12,221 nt of DNA from JAYZVT01 sp050248375 (GTDB lineage: Bacteria; Pseudomonadota; Alphaproteobacteria; Rhizobiales; Methyloligellaceae). Position numbers and translations under genes: made by a program. This document shows positions 12,069 to 12,221 of the stretch, in pieces. Within the stretch, counting starts at the first letter, position 1, and each line of letters starts with the position of its first letter. The stretch lies in NCBI GenBank assembly GCA_050248375.1, contig JBFWSL010000084.1, positions 1-12,221 on the forward strand. The letters run 5' to 3'. Below the pieces are notes generated by a model. The model had not been told where the DNA came from. It was given only the letters and a program-made list of their open reading frames with translations, and did no database searches.

Positions 12069-12221
12069 ATGAGCGAACAGGAACCGCAATTTCTCACCGT
12101 CGGCAGCGGCAAGTTCACGCGCCGCATCGCCTGGCGGCGCAGCGCCTACGGGCAGGCCGGAGGACCGCAGGCCGGAGGGCCGGGCATCGTGTGGATGTCG
12201 GGGCTGCGCTCGGACATGCTC
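12069..12221 (+). CDS. Alpha/beta hydrolase, N-terminal part (runs off the window)
   Basis: Fifty-one codons are visible from ATG 12069, ending in PGIVWMSGLRSDML. This matches the first core strand and oxyanion-loop segment (IVWLxGxxSDM) of a family of alpha/beta hydrolases often found next to infC in Alphaproteobacteria. The catalytic Ser, Asp and His would lie beyond the window. The segment before that strand holds a tandem 5-residue duplication, QAGGPQAGGP. The gene is divergent from the glycosyltransferase, with 88 nt between the two chosen starts. No good Shine-Dalgarno is seen. Family call is from a short segment and memory of the gene neighbourhood. Confidence 0.65.
   Translation, partial: MSEQEPQFLTVGSGKFTRRIAWRRSAYGQAGGPQAGGPGIVWMSGLRSDML

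Noticed and set aside
1..12221. CRISPR arrays, tRNA or rRNA genes, insertion-sequence transposases, phage genes
   Set aside because: No regularly spaced direct repeats, cloverleaf or rRNA sequence, transposase motifs or phage proteins were seen on either strand.

Overview
The window is GC-rich, tightly packed bacterial chromosome. Three things point to an alphaproteobacterium, probably in or near the Hyphomicrobiales (Rhizobiales): the protein types (a 340-residue ketopantoate reductase of the MQNGIPWW type, and an alpha/beta hydrolase beginning next to infC), the rpmI-rplT-pheS-pheT order, and a GAGCATGATC...GATCATGCTC intergenic palindrome of the kind common in rhizobial genomes. Species cannot be named from the sequence.

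Layout. 1-44: tail of an unidentified + strand gene, followed by a terminator. 143-766 (-): glutathione S-transferase, with its own promoter near 869-896. 928-2118 (+): patatin-like phospholipase. 2147-2256: two related imperfect palindromes in opposite orientation. 2302-2739 (+): small secreted protein of unknown function, converging on panE (2759-3781, -). 3942-8593 (-): translation operon rpmI (L35), rplT (L20), pheS, a DUF559 endonuclease-like gene, then pheT, read from a clear promoter at 8682-8710 through a structured leader. 8938-9186 (+): small basic hypothetical protein. 9314-9837 (+): RelE/ParE-type toxin-antitoxin pair with overlapping genes. 9850-10392 (-): infC, apparently starting at AUU. 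10544-11980 (-): family 4 glycosyltransferase with a long basic Ala/Pro/Lys tail. 12069-12221 (+): start of an alpha/beta hydrolase that runs off the end.

The core is translation: IF3, L35, L20 and both subunits of phenylalanyl-tRNA synthetase. Two accessory units sit in it. The toxin-antitoxin module and a hypothetical gene separate infC from rpmI. The DUF559 gene separates pheS from pheT.

The most interesting structure is the DUF559 unit. The gene is bracketed, almost codon to codon, by two inverted copies of a 38-39 nt element (6411-6449 and 6810-6847). Each is a CCCCTCCCC/GGGGAGGGG hairpin followed by a G-rich tail, so the hairpin's 3' arm plus the tail also make a four-tract G-quadruplex motif. 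A third copy lies beside it (6374-6407), and a hairpin-only copy follows pheT (3908-3930). This looks like a minimal 437-bp gene-plus-terminal-repeat unit, comparable in logic to REP/RAYT systems but with a Vsr-like nuclease. That interpretation is inference.
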